DNA from: Hydrangea macrophylla
Lineage: Eukaryota; Streptophyta; Magnoliopsida; Cornales; Hydrangeaceae
Assembly: GCA_033977485.1 (NCBI GenBank)
Contig: CM066998.1
Coordinates: 28,149,501-28,213,500, forward strand
Direction: 5' to 3'
DNA length: 64,000 nucleotides
Shown: positions 42,671 through 54,087 of the stretch, piece by piece
How positions within the stretch are numbered: the first letter of the stretch is position 1
Layout: every line of letters starts with the position of its first letter
Position numbers and translations under genes: made by a program
The notes under the pieces: model-generated
What the model saw: only the letters and a program-made list of their open reading frames with translations
Databases searched by the model: none
Told to the model about the DNA's origin: nothing

Positions 42671-44788
42671 TGCTGTCTTTTATACAGCATTCAATATAAA
42701 AGCTATCATAATGAGGCATGTAATGTAATGGAGACCAACACGCATATATTCTAACATGTTTTGAGAATACACAAGAGAGGACGAGGTTCATTCCATTCTT
42801 ATTTACATCTGGTTCATGTGAAAACCAACACATAAAAAAGCTTTTATTGAACACTTGCATTATATATGTCCGACTTGTGCCACAAAACTCATTCTACACC
42901 TCACCAAGCAGCCTGCCAACCTCTAAAAGGTAATTTTGGGTAGGCAAAGAACTAGTTTTGAGAATGTCTATAGGCTGATCACGAAACCATTTGCAAGAAG
43001 TAGACATTTCCCAAACACAAAGCCAGTGTTCTAAATTATACAACGAATTCAATTGTGAACCTCAAAACTGATTCTTTGTTTTCAAACAGCCCCTATAATT
43101 TTTTCTACATTATGCAATGAAGTAAAATAATACATATAAACTAGCAAAAAAAACCAGATAACTTCTAGTTGAAGGAATCATCATCGCCATGAATATTGTT
43201 GAACAATATACACTCCATTTACTTTAATACTATGATAATATATGGCAACACAAAGAGGGAATCATAATTGTGAATTTACTCCAAACTTTAGTACACTTAA
43301 ATGGGATTACTCATTCTCGATTAAGATATTTCATGGTGCAAAAATACAGCTGAAATTTTTTTCAAAAAGTTCAGGAAAATGACTGAAATATTTTCATTTA
43401 CATATTGACAAGTGAACATGTGCCGCATATTTTATACAGTGAATGTTTTGGCTAAATCTCACCTAAAGTGGATTAAATAATAATTAAGGTGATCCTAGGA
43501 GAACAAAAAATGGAGCATGTTATTTTTACTAAAAATGAGATGCACCAATTGATAACGAAGTATTTTATAGGAGTCGAACATACTATAATTTAAACACGTA
43601 AATTGATTCGGTAATTGAACAAGGGAATATTTTATTTCTATCTTAAAAACGCCAAAAACCACTTTGAATAATATAGCATAATTATTTTATATATAAGCCT
43701 AACTAGTAACAATGGTCTCTCTTATAACCTAACCGTTTTATCAACAAAACGCCAATTTTCATATTTCTACAGTTATAGTCTAATTACGGCATTTTATGTA
43801 ATTAAATTTGCTTTTGGTACAGCCAACATATAGTTGCCACAAGGTTCTTTTACACTTTATTTTTGTTTATTTATATATGTATATATATAAATTTTTTTTT
43901 TTTTTGGGTGCCGTTGGGAGGTGGGGTTTTGTACTGGTGGCATGTTCATCTTCACGATAGGTACATGCAGCTGAAAAACTTATCAAATTTGGTAAAGCAA
44001 ATGAACCAAAAGTTTCATCTTTTGAATAGCCTATGGGTCCTAATTATCTTTCAATACATATCTAAATCTACATGTATACAAATTTGCTACGTTGTTGGCT
44101 GGCTGGCCTTGATTTTGGATTTAACAATTGATTATAAACCTATCTTTGGGACTGGTTGTCTAGCTAGACTCCTAGTGATGTCAATAACCACTATCCACTA
44201 ATACTCTTTAGTTATGTCTATGAGACATATTGATTGATTAAACATGTTCATTAGTTTGAAAGTTATGTTTATTAAAGGATTGTGACCAAAATCTTGAGTG
44301 AAAGTAAGCCCATTAGTTTGCCACTTGCTTAATTAATGCGCGTGAAATGACTGGAATAATGTTTTTTGTTTATCTCGTCATTTTTAAAAATAAATAAATA
44401 AATTATTTATAAAGGGAGAGTCTGTCCAATCAATGGGTTTATGGTCTATTTGTGTCAGCATTGAAGGGGTCCGTAAATAACCTATACTCAATTTGCAATG
44501 GAAGGGAGTAAGATCTAATTCAGCGAGCGAAATGAGTTATACTCAATTTACTTTTATTATCTAATTTTTGGACAATGTCTTTGAAAATCTTTCTTTTTTT
44601 TACTATTCTTCATGTACTACACTTGAAAGCTGACCGTTTGGTACTTTAGTACTTTACTGTTATCCTTGAATTCATGGTTTATGTATATAAATAATACTAG
44701 AAATTGTCCCTACACATAGGCACTATAAAAAAAAAAAGTTTGTTTAAACTTAAATTAATTATATTTTTATAAAAAAAAAAAGGGAATT
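42671..44788. other. AT-rich DNA, nothing recognised
   Basis: No domain, repeat family or splice pattern could be supported. There are poly(A)/poly(T) runs near 43888 and 44730-44780. Confidence 0.5.
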
Positions 44789-44939
44789 GTTATTTCCACT
44801 CCATCATTGAACCAATACACTCCATGGTACCACTAGCAGAGCATGTGGTACCATGTATGTAATGCATGACATGCATGTACCACATGCTTTAAGAATGGTA
44901 CCATGGAGTGCCTTAGTTCAATGATGGAGTGGAAATAAC
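44789..44939. mobile_element. Hairpin MITE, 151 bp
   Basis: GTTATTTCCACTCCATCATT is mirrored by AATGATGGAGTGGAAATAAC, and inner arms CACTCCATGGTACCA and TGGTACCATGGAGTG also pair. The loop contains overlapping CATGCATG palindromes. The arms are nearly perfect, which suggests a recent origin. Confidence 0.8.
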
Positions 44940-46086
44940 ATCACCCAAAAAAAATCTACAATTTTAATATTTATATATACCTGTTTAATTTGGTAGAAAA
45001 TTGTTGAAAATTCCCGCCTAACATCAAGAGTTTAGGGTCCAAAAGTTTTCTTAGTTTGTTAAAATGTCCCTCAAGTTGGTACACTCTAATTGTCAAACAT
45101 TCGTTCTCTTTCAAATTCTATTTTTTTTTTCCAAATCTGCCCTTCTAAACCCTAGTCGCCACCAGTACCACTGCCACTGCGAGCCGCCGCCACCACCACC
45201 ACCACCATCGCGCGTCACATCCTCTACCATCGCGAGCCATGATGACTTGCCGTCACCACCACCGCGAGCCACCATGAGTCATCACTGCCACAACCATCAC
45301 CACAACCATCGCCAACCACTACCACTAGTGTCACCGCCATCGTCACCGTGATCGTCACAACCACCATACCATCGTCACCGTCACCGACCCTGACCTAGAT
45401 CTAGATACTGGTCAAGATCCAGATTTAGGATCTGAACGTCATTGTCATCGTCGATATCTCAACAAACACCGACGGCCACCATGCTAGGAGACTTCATGAT
45501 CCTCTCACATCCATTACCAAGTATGAGGTTAGTTGCAGAATTTACAAAAGTTAAGTGATATTTTACTTAACTTTGTCTACAAGAAGTTAGATTTCACTTA
45601 ATAATGCGGGCTATAACAAGTGAAATTTCACTTAATCTTTTAGTGAACATTGACGTGAACATATGAGGTAGTGGGGGAAGTCATCAGATTTCAGACGAAG
45701 TTGTAGGGTGGTCGCTAGAGGTAGGCACAGTCGTAGGTTAGGCATAGCAGCGATGGTGGTTGGATGTCATGGGGATTGTGGCCGGATGTGGCAGAGGTGT
45801 TGGTCAGAGGTGGCAGTTGTGGTGGTTGTCGGAGGTGGTGGGCGGTGGTTGAAGATGGCGGGGGTGGTGGCCGGAGGTGGTTGTCGGAGGTGGTAAGGGT
45901 AGTGAAAATGGAAGCTTGGGTTTGGTTAGGGTTAGAAGATAAAGATGATGGTATTTGTAGCACTTGTATTTTTCCTAATGTATTTCCCGTATTTTCCAAA
46001 TTTCTTGAATATCCACTATGTATTCTTCTCAAAATAATATAAATGAATTTATAAAATCAGTCCTTGTTATTCTTTTATGATTAATT
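44940..46086. other. CCA-rich and TGG-rich blocks, no gene
   Basis: 45140-45380 is rich in CCACCA/CCGCCA and 45690-45900 in GGTGGT/GGAGGTGG, so the blocks are roughly inverted relative to each other. CTTCTAAACCCTAG (45142) and GGGTTAGAAG (45928) strengthen the mirror. It may be an old inverted repeat with diverged arms. Open frames here reflect composition bias. Confidence 0.45.
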
Positions 46087-46230
46087 GTGTGCATTTCATC
46101 TGACCTTATGAAGCTTTGTAGTAATGTTACTGAACTCGGCCGCTCAAGAGGACCTGAGCGATTGAGTAGTCACTTACTCGGCCTGAGCACTCAAGCTCAC
46201 AGAAGCGCTCATGTGGCCCTAACTTTTGCC

Positions 46231-46238
46231 TATAAATA
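46231..46238 (+). promoter_or_regulatory. TATA box in the LTR-like block
   Basis: TATAAATA in the context TTTGCCTATAAATACC, followed about 45 bases later by a GA run as in many plant 5' leaders. Confidence 0.55.
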
Positions 46239-46279
46239 CCATCAATGCTCCTTACATTTTGGACAAATTCTCAAGTTCT

Positions 46280-46338
<59 letters not shown>

Positions 46339-47898
46339 CAGAGGTCACTCTTTTATACACATTCCTTCATACACCTCCATGCACTTCTCTACACTCATGC
46401 ATGGCATGATCTAGCATCCGCCACACACATTACTTCCATGCACACACTCATATGAAAATGATGGAAAATAATAAGAAAAGGATCCCAGCAGTTGATCTAA
46501 GAAGAAAATAGAAGAAGAAGAAGAAGAAGAAGAAAGAAGCTTAAAGCTCCAAGGTCTTAAGCTTTCTTAACACACACTCGTATTTTCTTCATCCATTATT
46601 ATCCAACCACTAGATGAGTGTCCTACCTCACATAGACACCTTTAGAAACTCATGTTACAAGTTAAAACCAACATGCATGTAGCTTTTGATCACTTTTCAT
46701 ACTTGCATGCAAAGTTGCCAGAAAATTTACAAAATCGCACACCCGACCGCTCGAGCACTCTCGAGCACTTGATCTTACTACATGGCTCACCCAGAGCAAT
46801 CGTGCAATGGGAGCACTCGAGTCTACCAAATGAACAACCGGAGTGCTTGAACCGTACGTATAAGTGCTCGAGCGTAACTATCTTTCATGTTTGTCCTTGT
46901 TGCTACGCTTGTTCAGTGAATATTGTTTGCATGTTTGTTGTACTATGATTTTCTAAATGTTTAAGGGTCTTTTGTACAGTACCTAGACTTTTTAAGTTGT
47001 ACCCTATTATGTTTGATGTGTCTAACATCACTATTCTTTAATGCTTAAAAATCTTGATTTATGTGATCACTTAATTAGGGAAAACCATATCAGGACTCTA
47101 AGCTAAGAATCCTAGAATTACCAAACTCGAGCACTCGTGCTAACCCCAAGCGCTCGAGAAGACTCGACCACTCGAATCTGCCAGTACTTAGAAGACTAAT
47201 GCTTTAACTTATATGATGCTATACTACGACGATGGCTTCTGATGTGCTAACTGAGAATAACGAGAATAAGCTATGTTTACAATGATCGTAACATGTTAAA
47301 TAACTTACGCTTTGTTGACTTGTACCACATACAATAAATGCTTTTACTTTAATCAAATCTCTCGATTTTATGTATATTGTCGATCGTAAGTCCTCAGAGT
47401 ACCTTTCATATCGCATCATGTTTATTGGCTGATGGAGTCTGCTTCAAGCGTTAGTATTTGGATTGTTGGTCAGCTGATGGAATGCGAGATTGGATCTTTT
47501 AGTTGAATATTAGTGATATAGTCGGCTGTTAAGGCATGATGCCATCTTGATGCACCGTGGGTGATCAACAGCTGTTAAGGCATGTATACTCATCAAGCGG
47601 CTATTAAGGCATGTATATTCTAAATTAACGACTTATGCCAGGACTGTGAGAGATAGAAGTTGGGAAGTTTGGGTCAAGTCGTTTGTTGTTCAAATCTTTT
47701 GATTGTAAGTCATGGAGTTATTCTTATAACTGAGTATGTTTTCTCTATTATTGTTCAGTTCAGTTGTGACTTCTTAAAAAGTGATGCAAGTACCTTTAAT
47801 GGCGATAAGAATAATGGATCACGCTTTATATAAATCTTTTGTGTCTATTACTAACGGTGCTACTTGAGGTTCTTCACTCACTTGGCTTTTGAAGCTAA

Positions 47899-48090
47899 CG
47901 ACGTTATATACTGTTAGACTTTCCTTGTCTAGCTTTTCCAGATTATAGTAATGCAGTTGACGATGTCCAGCCCAAGGTTGGTTTTGATGATGGTGGCTAT
48001 ACGACGTAGGGTTTTACAAATGATCGCTACACTGGAAGGGTATATTTAAGGAAGGACTACTATGAAGAAAGCTACAGCTTTGCAAGTTGA
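47899..48090 (+). pseudogene. Small Tyr/Asp-rich frame in an LTR, one stop
   Basis: The frame is open after a TAA at 47896-47898. It includes DYSNAVDDVQPKVGFDDGGY, meets a TAG at 48007-48009, then continues to end KDYYEESYSFAS and TGA-AGAC at 48088. It has no ATG start. It resembles the frame at 63698-63880 in position, length, acidic-tyrosine composition, the KDYY word and the TGA-AGAC ending. It could be a peptide gene, part of a frame that begins elsewhere, or a conserved RNA signal. Confidence 0.4.
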
Positions 48091-48200
48091 AGACTATGTT
48101 TCCTCCTAGTCTTAGCTATCTATCATCTTTTCTTTCGGAGATGTAATAATTCTAGACTCTGTTTTGATTTAGTGACACGTGATGTCACAAGACTCATATT

Positions 48201-49046
48201 ATATTTTATTTTTTTCGTTGTTTTGTAATATACTAGATTGCAAGACTTATTGTCGTTTAATGTTTAATTGTTGTTGAACTTAGTCAGATAGTCATTATTA
48301 TTATGTTCTTGTTATTATTATGCTTGAGGACAATCAAGTGATTCTAACTAGCCACATGTCCATAGACCCAAAAAGGAAATTTTAAATTTTTTTTTTCTAT
48401 TTTTGGTCTACTCTGGGGCATGACAGTATTTTAGTCTATCAAGCATTGGGAGGACTTATCCTTAATGATAGATTTAAGTTGTCCTTAATAGTAAGAAATC
48501 TTATGCGAATATTCTTTCAGTAAATCTCCGTTAATTTAGAAGGAAATAGAGTGTTGAGAGAGGGGGAATGACGTAGGAAAACAGAGAGGTGAGGAAAATG
48601 CAAAGGGTATGAAAAGTGTGGGTAAGTTTTAGATTTGTCAAAATTAGACTTGAAGGAAGTGGTGAAAAGTGGGAACAGTTATGGACACTTAGATGATGAC
48701 AAACATCAGTGGTCTAAAGTGTCTTACTCAGCAAAATCATTCCTCCAACGTTATATGGCTCATGCCGATATGCACTGCCCAAAAACAATTATATAAACCT
48801 AAATTTATCATATTTTCATAAAAAAAATATTTTTATAACATAAATATTTAGACATGTGGTTTAATTTAGTGATATAGAGAGTGTTGAGAGAGTGGAATGA
48901 TGGATAGACAGGGTGGGGAATGAAATGCAAAGGGTGGAAAAAGGGCCGGGTTTCAAAATTTTTAAAATTTAAATTTAAAAAGACGACAAAGTGTTGGAAC
49001 AAGTTTGGACCTGTAGATGATGACACACCAAAGGTCCAAGCTTATA
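48201..49046. repeat. Two diverged direct copies of a 170-bp segment
   Basis: About 48550-48720 and 48878-49046 share GAGTGTTGAGAGAG, GAATGA, ATGCAAAGGGT, GGAACA and GATGATGACA in order. The stretch between, and 48201-48549, is AT-rich with nothing recognised. Confidence 0.55.
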
Positions 49047-49051
49047 GTCAT

Positions 49052-49100
49052 TGATGATGCTAAAATTTGGTAAGGGTAAATTAAAGCAGTGTAGAGAGAT

Positions 49101-49131
<31 letters not shown>

Positions 49132-49761
49132 CTAGTTTTTTTGTATGTGGTTCGGCCCTGTTAATGAAGGAACCTACGTCCACATGTGTGTCTTAGCACA
49201 TTCACTATACTGTAAAAAGTCGGTGACCTGTGGTGAACCAACAAAAGTCTGGAGCTACCGTAGGTCGGCCGGGCGTGTTGATGACTGTTATAGAGGTGCT
49301 GTGTAGATTGAAAAGTTGATCCCTTTCTATGGGGGTGAGTGGTCTCTTTTATAGATGCAAGAGATCTACTCGTATAAGGATAAGGAAATACAATCCAATT
49401 AGGATGTGATTGACACCAATCAAGTGAGTTTCCTAATTGTATTAAGATTGATTGGCATTAATTGTGGGGGTTTCCTAATTGCATTAGGAAACAAAGTGCT
49501 CTTTCCATTAGTCTTCTAGTTTGAATAGGAAACTGTCTGGAAGATTCTGGGGCGTGCCTCGCGTGCCTGGCTAGACTGTGCCTGCATGATCTTCCCGACC
49601 TGCTGGTCAGGTCGTGGATGAACCGCTCTGGAGGTCTCGGACTGACCAAACCACTCGGGCTGATGCTTATTCAAGGAACTATGCATGATTTGACCAGAAC
49701 AGGGACCGGCTGCTGAGTTGAACCGCTCGACCATAGGATAGGGCCAATTTTGGGCGAATCA
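49052..49761 (-). repeat. 3' LTR of the non-autonomous gypsy element
   Basis: 710 bp with a GA run at 49083-49131 and a minus-strand TATA box CTATAAAAG at 49346-49354. The purine tract lies at about 49762-49776. Confidence 0.92.
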
Positions 49762-49996
49762 GCTGCCCCCCATTTCCAAGGTTGGCTGGATACCGTATCG
49801 GGGCAAGTTTGGAAATCTTCTTGATGCCACTTGCCACTGTATGAGTGCTCGGGGAAGCTACTTCGGAGCTTCTGAGTCTTGTGAATTCTCGAGAACTGGC
49901 TAAGAGTTGAGACTTAGCCTAGCTTGAAATCTTTTAAGTGCTCGGGAATTGGCCGAGAGTTGAGACCTGGCCTAATTCGGAGTCTTTTGCTTGAGT

Positions 49997-50228
49997 TAGC
50001 TCCCATGATGGTTATCTTTTACCCGTAAACCTTCGTCAAGGTTGTGGGCAAAAGCATTTGACCATGTTGGAAGAGCCGACCTAAAGTGTATTGATTTAGG
50101 GTCCTTTTATGTTAACTCCCCAGGATGGTTATCTTTCACCCAGCCAACCTTCGTCAAGACTGTTGGGAGAAGAGCTTGACCATGTTGGCAGAGCCGACCT
50201 AAAGCGTGTTACTTTAGGGTCTTTTTTG
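49997..50228 (-). repeat. Two-copy duplication of about 115-118 bp
   Basis: Both copies contain GATGGTTATCTTT.ACCC, AACCTTCGTCAAG, TTGACCATGTTGG and AGAGCCGACCTAAAG in order. It lies in the non-coding 3' part of the gypsy element. Confidence 0.85.
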
Positions 50229-50559
50229 CTCCTCTATCGTAGGCCAACCTAAGAGGTTTTAGTCACCTCTATCGTCGGTTTGGACCTAAGTGGAGTTAGT
50301 GCCTCTGAGTATTGTAGGCACCCAGGTTGTCTAAGAGTTTTTACTCAGTTAACCTCAGGGCCTGTAAATACCCGGTGTGATTGCATGTCTAGTTCATTGT
50401 GCCTTCCTGCCCCCCAAGCTTTCGCTAAGACGAGGGTCTATAGAGGCTATGACTGTAGGTAACCGACCTGGAACATGGGTGGTTGCAGTGTCTTTTGAAG
50501 CTTGCCATCATCAGCCACCTAAGGGGATTTGCCCCCATCGTAGGTTGGGCCTAAGTGAA

Positions 50560-50760
50560 GCCGATGCCTCGGGCATGACCCCAAGGTCTTTTATGCCACG
50601 GGTGTGATACCGAGGTCTTTCATGCCTCGGGCGTGACCCCGAGGTCTTTTTCCAACTGCGTAACAATGGTCTTTGGTTGCCTCGGGGTTGAGCCCGAGGT
50701 CATTTAATGTGCCTCGGGTGTGGCCCGAGGTCTTTTGAGGTGCCTAGTCCGGAGGTCTTG
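50560..50760 (-). repeat. Tandem GCCTCGGG-CCCGAGGTC words
   Basis: Six or so units of about 25-35 bp each carry GCCTCGGG(C/T)GTG, then CCGAGGTCTTT. Within each unit CCTCGGG and CCCGAGG pair, so every unit can form a small hairpin. Confidence 0.8.
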
Positions 50761-51020
50761 GTAAGAGCTCTTTGACAGTCTATGGAGCCTCATGTGATGA
50801 TCGAGCAAGTACTACTATAGTCGGGTTCATCTAGACTGATGAAGACGGGAGGTCGGGTCATGATCACTGGGCTCCTAAGTACTCTGAGCTGGAGGCAAAG
50901 TCGGGATCACTGGATCCTGACTGCTGCAAACTAGAGGCTGGGTCGGGAGGCTGGGTCGGGGCTGCCAGGCTCAAACCATTGTGAACTGGAGGTCGGGTCT
51001 GGGCTGCCGGACTCAGACCG

Positions 51021-52268
51021 TTATGAGTTGAAAGAACTGCTAGAACTATCGGGCCTCTTTGCGTTGTTCTTCTCGGGGCGATCCCATTTTCGCTTACTTC
51101 TTGTAGACTCGTTGCTTTCTTGCCCGGGGTTTTTGGTCTTTAGAAATTCTTCAGTGTCTATGTATTTTCCAACCCTCTTAGTGAGTTCAACGAAGGTTTC
51201 CGATTGGTTTCTGTGAAACGACCCGGCGCACTTGGTGTGTTGAACTCCCGAGCAGAAGGCTGTAATGGCGACTGTTTCGTCCAGGTTGCAAACTTGAAGC
51301 TTCTGTTGGCTGAACCGGTCGGTGTAATCCTTCAACGACTCTCCCCTTTGCTGTCTGACAGTGAGTAGCTGGGTGTCAGGTCGCGGCCAGTCAAGCATGC
51401 CTATGAACTGACTAATGAACTGTTTGCTAAGCTCCTTAAAGTCTTTGACCAATTGGGGTTTCAGGGAGTGAAACCATTGAGCGGCCGGGCCTTTCAAAGT
51501 GCTAGAGAAGGCCAGGCAATGTAATTCATCGGAGTTGGTGGCCGGGGCCATCTGAGCCTTATAGGTCCGGACGTGGTCGACCGGGCTTCCCGAGCCGTTA
51601 TAAGAATCTAGACGAGGCTGTTTAAATTTGTACGGAATGGCGAACCTCGTGATCTGGCTGGAGAACGGCGACTCTGTCTCGGTATTGGCATGATTCTGAG
51701 TAGGGTTTTGGCCTAGCTTGTTGGCCACTCCATCAATTTGTTTCTGTAAATCCTTGATACGAGCCACTACACCTTCCCGACCGGTATACGGGTCGCAGGT
51801 CGGGTTAGTAGAGGTGGCTTCCTTCTCATGGCGGTGTGTTGTCTTCTGGGATCGGGCTCGGCTATGACTCCGGTTGATCATGTGCCTAAGATCGCCTCGG
51901 TTCTTGACCGAGTGACCCTGGACTGATTTCTGGGCCATGTGCTCCTGCCTCTCCTCTCGGGCAGCACGCCTATCGTTGATGTCTTTGACTTCTTCAACGT
52001 GGGACGGGTTGGCTCAGGCATGCTGTCTGGTCAAGATTGGTTCTCGACCGTACGCAGCGTACTCGGGTTGTTTCCCGGCCACTGCAGGATTGCTTTGTTG
52101 GGCTAGCAGGGCTTCGATCTACTACTGGGTTTGATGCTAGATCTTCAAGAGCTGTGCGAGGGTTGCAATGATCTGCTCAAGTGTCAAGACCACTGCAACC
52201 GGCGTCAGGGCCGGCAGAACATCCCGGTTGGCCTGCTGCGCAGTCTTCTTACCCTTCTTCAGAGGCAT
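51021..52268 (-). pseudogene. TAT-type gypsy gag, broken near the N-terminus
   Basis: In one frame from an ATG at 52268 (MPLKKGKKTAQQ) there are stops at 52137-52139, two shortly after, and a TGA near 52014. From the ATG at 51938 the frame then stays open for 305 residues to 51021. The open part has a basic N-terminus, a coiled-coil-like stretch (ARIKDLQKQIDGVANKLG) and the retrotransposon gag core (about 105-245: FKQPRLDSYNGSGSPVDHV, LKGPAAQWFHSLKP, TVRQQRGESLKDYTDRF). A Ser/Lys-rich tail follows without a CCHC knuckle. It is probably not translated from the original start, although a shorter protein from 51938 is possible. Confidence 0.8.
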
Positions 52269-52330
52269 GACTATCAGGCAAGAGATTTGTTGACGGGGAA
52301 ACTTGTCGTTTCCCACAGACGGTGCCAAGC

Positions 52331-52369
52331 TGATAATGCTAAAATTAGGTAAGGGTAAATTAAAGCATT

Positions 52370-52422
<53 letters not shown>

Positions 52423-53066
52423 AGTTTTTTTTGTATGTGGTTCGGCCCTGTTAATGAAGGAACCTACGTCCACGTGTGTGTCTGAGCACGTTCACTATAA
52501 TGTAAAAAGTCGTGGACCTGTGGTGAACCAACAATAGTCTGGAGCTACCGTAGGTCGGCCGGGCGTGTTGATGACTACTATAGAGGTACTGTGTAGACTA
52601 CAAAGTTGATCCCTTTCTATGGGGGTGAGTGGTCTCTTTTATAGATGCAAGAGACCGACTCGTACAAGGATAAGGAAATACAATCCAATTAGGATGTGAT
52701 TGACACCAATCAAGTGAGTTTCCTAATTGTATTAGGATTGATTGGCATTAATTGTGGGGGTTTCCTAATTGGATTAGGAAACAAAGTGCTCTTTCCATTA
52801 GTCTTCTAGTTTGAATAGGAAACTGTCTGGAATATTCTGGGGCGTGCCTCGCGTGCCTGGCTGGACTATGCTTGTACGGACCGTGCATGCGTGATCTTCC
52901 CGACTTGTTGGTCGGGTCGTGGATGAACCGCTCGGGAGGCCTCGGGCTGACCAAACCGCTCGGGCTGGTGCTTATCCAAGGAACTGTGCATGATTTGACT
53001 GGGACAGGGATCGGCTGCTGAGTTGAACCGCTCGGCCATAGGATAGGGCCAATTTTGGGCGTATCA
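52331..53066 (-). repeat. 5' LTR of the non-autonomous gypsy element
   Basis: 736 bp; GA run at 52372-52421, minus-strand TATA box CTATAAAAG at 52636-52644. The leader TTGGCACCGTCTGTGGGA lies directly inside it at about 52311-52329. Confidence 0.92.
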
Positions 53067-53071
53067 GTCAT

Positions 53072-54087
53072 CAAAGGCATTCTCATGTATTATATAGATT
53101 TAGATGAAAATGATTTTATTTGATTAATGAGCACAATTACCAAAATTACGTAACTCATGGTGTCCTATAATGGTGATACATTATCATCTATATAATCACA
53201 TTAATACGCATAGAATAAGCTTATATGGACACATATTTTTCTTAAAATTAAGGTTGGCTTGTGCTTAAATTTTGACCTCTTATTAGTTTGTGATGCCATA
53301 TTACGAAAATTACTATTACAATGAAATATTTTCTCCTATTTTTACTTACCCCGAAAAGAAGCAATCCAAAATATGAAAAAAAAAAATAGGGCAAATATAT
53401 GACTTGCACATTACTTTACGCCGGTAGCATGATACATGTCATGTTCATGTATCCGAAGTTAGATCTGGTGCATTTCATGTCCACTTCTTTATCTAGTTCT
53501 TGTGAGAGCCAAGTGTAGGATGGTTTGACAGAGAACCTATTTTAAGACATTTATTAGACACGACACGGACTCCTATGTAAATAACATACACTTACCAAAC
53601 TAGGTTCTCACAAGAACCAAAGAAAAATTGGACTTGAACTGTACTAGATCCTGTTTCAGGCTTTCCCAAATAGGCCCTATGTACATGTATATTGTTGAGA
53701 GAGAGAGAGAGAAAGAGTAAAACAAGTAGTGAGATGTGATCCATGTAATGTAAATGACAAATTTTCAATGTGTGCTTCATTAAAATTCAACTAGACCCAT
53801 CGTTTCAACATAACTCAACAGCCCTCAATTAATTCAAAATTTGTAAAATTAGACATAACTCCTCCATTCCTTTAACGCCACTTGTGTCAGCTCTACACAC
53901 AAACTTTCCTCTTCTTCCTCATGGGATCTTCTATGATACACCCATGGTGGTACAGATATACCATACAACCTTAGTGGTTTTGGTCCTATATGTTGAGATT
54001 TGATCCAAACATAAAAATTATATTATGTTGGGAGCAAAAAAAAAATGGTTATATACCACAGTTATAGCACAATGGCGGTGTATTATA
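53072..54087. other. AT-rich DNA, nothing recognised
   Basis: Only a GA run at 53697-53716 stands out. Confidence 0.5.

Larger units (their letters stand above)
46087..48200 (+). repeat. LTR-like block with CTCGAG palindromes
   Basis: The layout is degenerate palindromic words (46135-46215), TATAAATA at 46231, a GA run (46283-46339), then more words. CTCGAG occurs at 46750, 46760, 46816, 46867, 47126 and 47153. GGCT.TTAAGGCATG words repeat three times at 47520-47620. A stem-loop at 47882-47898 and a small open frame (47899-48090) follow. The order matches the block at 61930-64000, and the TATA context matches the chromovirus LTR. Outer ends, primer site and second copy are not identified, so it is an LTR fragment or a diverged solo LTR of a gypsy element. 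Confidence 0.55.
49047..53071 (-). mobile_element. Non-autonomous Ty3/gypsy element with gag remnant only
   Basis: The LTRs are 49052-49761 (710 bp) and 52331-53066 (736 bp), both TGAT...ATCA. The target duplication is GTCAT (49047-49051 and 53067-53071). On the minus strand, TTGGCACCGTCTGTGGGA follows the 5' LTR, the leader form of TAT-type gypsy elements, and AAATGGGGGGCAGC precedes the 3' LTR. The interior is 2.6 kb and holds a broken gag but no pol. The LTRs differ at roughly 6% of positions plus length change in a GA run, so this is clearly older than the copia element at 40981. Confidence 0.93.

Noticed and set aside
45064..46042. Proline/histidine-rich and glycine-rich proteins
   Set aside because: The frames follow CCA and GGT composition bias, lack start context, and have no domain.
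46226..46414. Arg-Glu repeat protein
   Set aside because: It is translation of a GA microsatellite.
49458..49734. Minus-strand frames MVSPRPPERF and similar
   Set aside because: They lie inside an LTR and recur in the other LTR with differences; no coding constraint is apparent.
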